6,925 nt of DNA, taken from assembly GCA_903970565.1 (NCBI GenBank), contig CAJCJE010000886.1, positions 1-6,925 of the forward strand, given 5' to 3'. The translations under genes were made by a program, and so were the position numbers. The notes under the pieces were generated by a model. It saw only the letters and a list, made by a program, of their open reading frames with translations, was not told the DNA's origin and ran no database searches. Each line of letters starts with the position of its first letter. Within the stretch, counting starts at the first letter, position 1. The DNA comes from Candidatus Melainabacteria bacterium (lineage in GTDB: Bacteria; Actinomycetota; Actinomycetes; Mycobacteriales; Pseudonocardiaceae). Below are positions 6,586 to 6,925 of the stretch, in pieces.

Positions 6586-6732
6586 GTGGCAGATCCGGTG
6601 TTGTTGGTGGAATGGGGCGTGATCGGTGCTTCGTTGGCCGTGATCGCCTCCCGGCTGCCGCGTTATCCGTCGATCTGGCGCTGGCGGCTGCGGTGCTGGA
6701 TTCGCAGCCAACGACCGGGGCGGCTCCCGTGA
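6586..6732 (+). CDS. Small putative single-span membrane protein
   Basis: A 48-residue reading frame that I do not recognise. The start is GTG behind GAGGAG (6576-6581), a good though close ribosome site. The N-terminal part (about residues 4-22, VLLVEWGVIGASLAVIASR) is hydrophobic enough for one membrane span, interrupted by Glu9. The C-terminal half is rich in Arg and Trp (WRWRLRCWIR), giving a basic tail expected to stay in the cytoplasm. About four fifths of codons end in G or C, as in a real gene here. The stop overlaps a downstream GTG as GTGA, the usual sign of coupled translation. Alternatives are a leader peptide, or an artefact if the overlapping frame, open across this stretch with an ATG at 6612, is the true gene. 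Confidence 0.5.
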   Translation: MADPVLLVEWGVIGASLAVIASRLPRYPSIWRWRLRCWIRSQRPGRLP

Positions 6733-6925
6733 TCGAGCGGGATCGGGCACTGCTCAAACGGCTGGCCACGGTCAATCTCGGTCTCGGCGAGGTGGTCTTG
6801 CGGATGCTCGACCGCGAGCACGACGGCGAACTCGATCCGGAGGATCTGCGCGCGGTCGGCGAACCGCTGCGCCAACTCGGGGCCGACATGCTCGCTCGCG
6901 CCAACGAAATCAACCATCCGTCGAT
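6729..6925 (+). CDS. Start of a helical protein of unknown family; runs off the window
   Basis: Sixty-five residues are visible (MIERDRALLKRLATVNLGLGEV...). I do not recognise the family. The visible part is charged and probably all helical. Residues 28-40 (DREHDGELDPEDL) resemble an EF-hand calcium loop between two helices: Asp, Asp, Gly, Leu, Asp and Asp fall at loop positions 1, 5, 6, 8, 9 and 12, but position 3 is Glu instead of Asp, Asn or Ser, so calcium binding is doubtful. The GTG start overlaps the preceding TGA by four bases; the ribosome site is weak (GGGGCGG, 6717-6723), which fits coupled translation. The same frame is open further upstream, with an ATG at 6612 that would add 39 residues but has no clear ribosome site. 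No long T runs or repeats; the 3' end is missing. Confidence 0.6.
   Translation, partial: MIERDRALLKRLATVNLGLGEVVLRMLDREHDGELDPEDLRAVGEPLRQLGADMLARANEINHPS

Noticed and set aside
6473..6913. 146-residue and other - strand frames over the right end
   Set aside because: Ser/Arg/Pro-rich translations without domains or ribosome sites, antisense to the better supported + strand frames.

Overview
The window reads as high-GC actinobacterial DNA, of the Streptomyces/Catenulispora/Nocardia type. Codons in the real genes strongly prefer G or C in third position. GTG and TTG starts are used freely, secreted carbohydrate-active enzymes carry strings of accessory domains, and there is an XRE-DUF5753/DUF397 gene pair of a kind found mainly in actinomycetes. 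The genus cannot be fixed from the sequence alone.

Left half (1-4925): two large secreted glycoside hydrolases that converge. On the + strand is the 3' part of a family 3 enzyme (beta-glucosidase/beta-xylosidase type) whose signal peptide lies before the window; it carries FnIII-like, Ig-like and ricin-type sugar-binding domains. On the - strand is a complete family 27 alpha-galactosidase with a signal peptide, a NEW3-type domain and a C-terminal beta-rich domain. A perfect 17-bp hairpin between the two stop codons can serve as terminator for both. Both enzymes probably work outside the cell on plant-type polysaccharides or oligosaccharides, with the GH27 removing alpha-galactosyl side groups and the GH3 removing beta-linked terminal sugars. 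A good vegetative-type promoter with several small inverted repeats precedes the GH27 gene.

Right half (5134-6343): a compact - strand operon of an XRE-family regulator with a DUF5753 domain, followed by a DUF397 protein. The genes overlap as TTGA and the second has a 10-nt perfect Shine-Dalgarno sequence. The DUF397 protein contains a tandem 18-residue duplication of the family's signature segment. A clean terminator closes the operon.

Far right (6344-6925): a 242-bp divergent spacer with a perfect 10-1-10 palindrome, which is the best candidate operator for the regulator, and a second perfect 14-bp inverted repeat around a 25-nt spacer. It is followed on the + strand by a 48-residue putative one-span membrane peptide overlapping (GTGA) a helical protein of unknown family that runs off the end. 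This divergent set (regulator, DUF397 partner, palindromic spacer, coupled small membrane peptide and unknown protein) is the least conventional part of the window. Any functional link across the spacer is inference.
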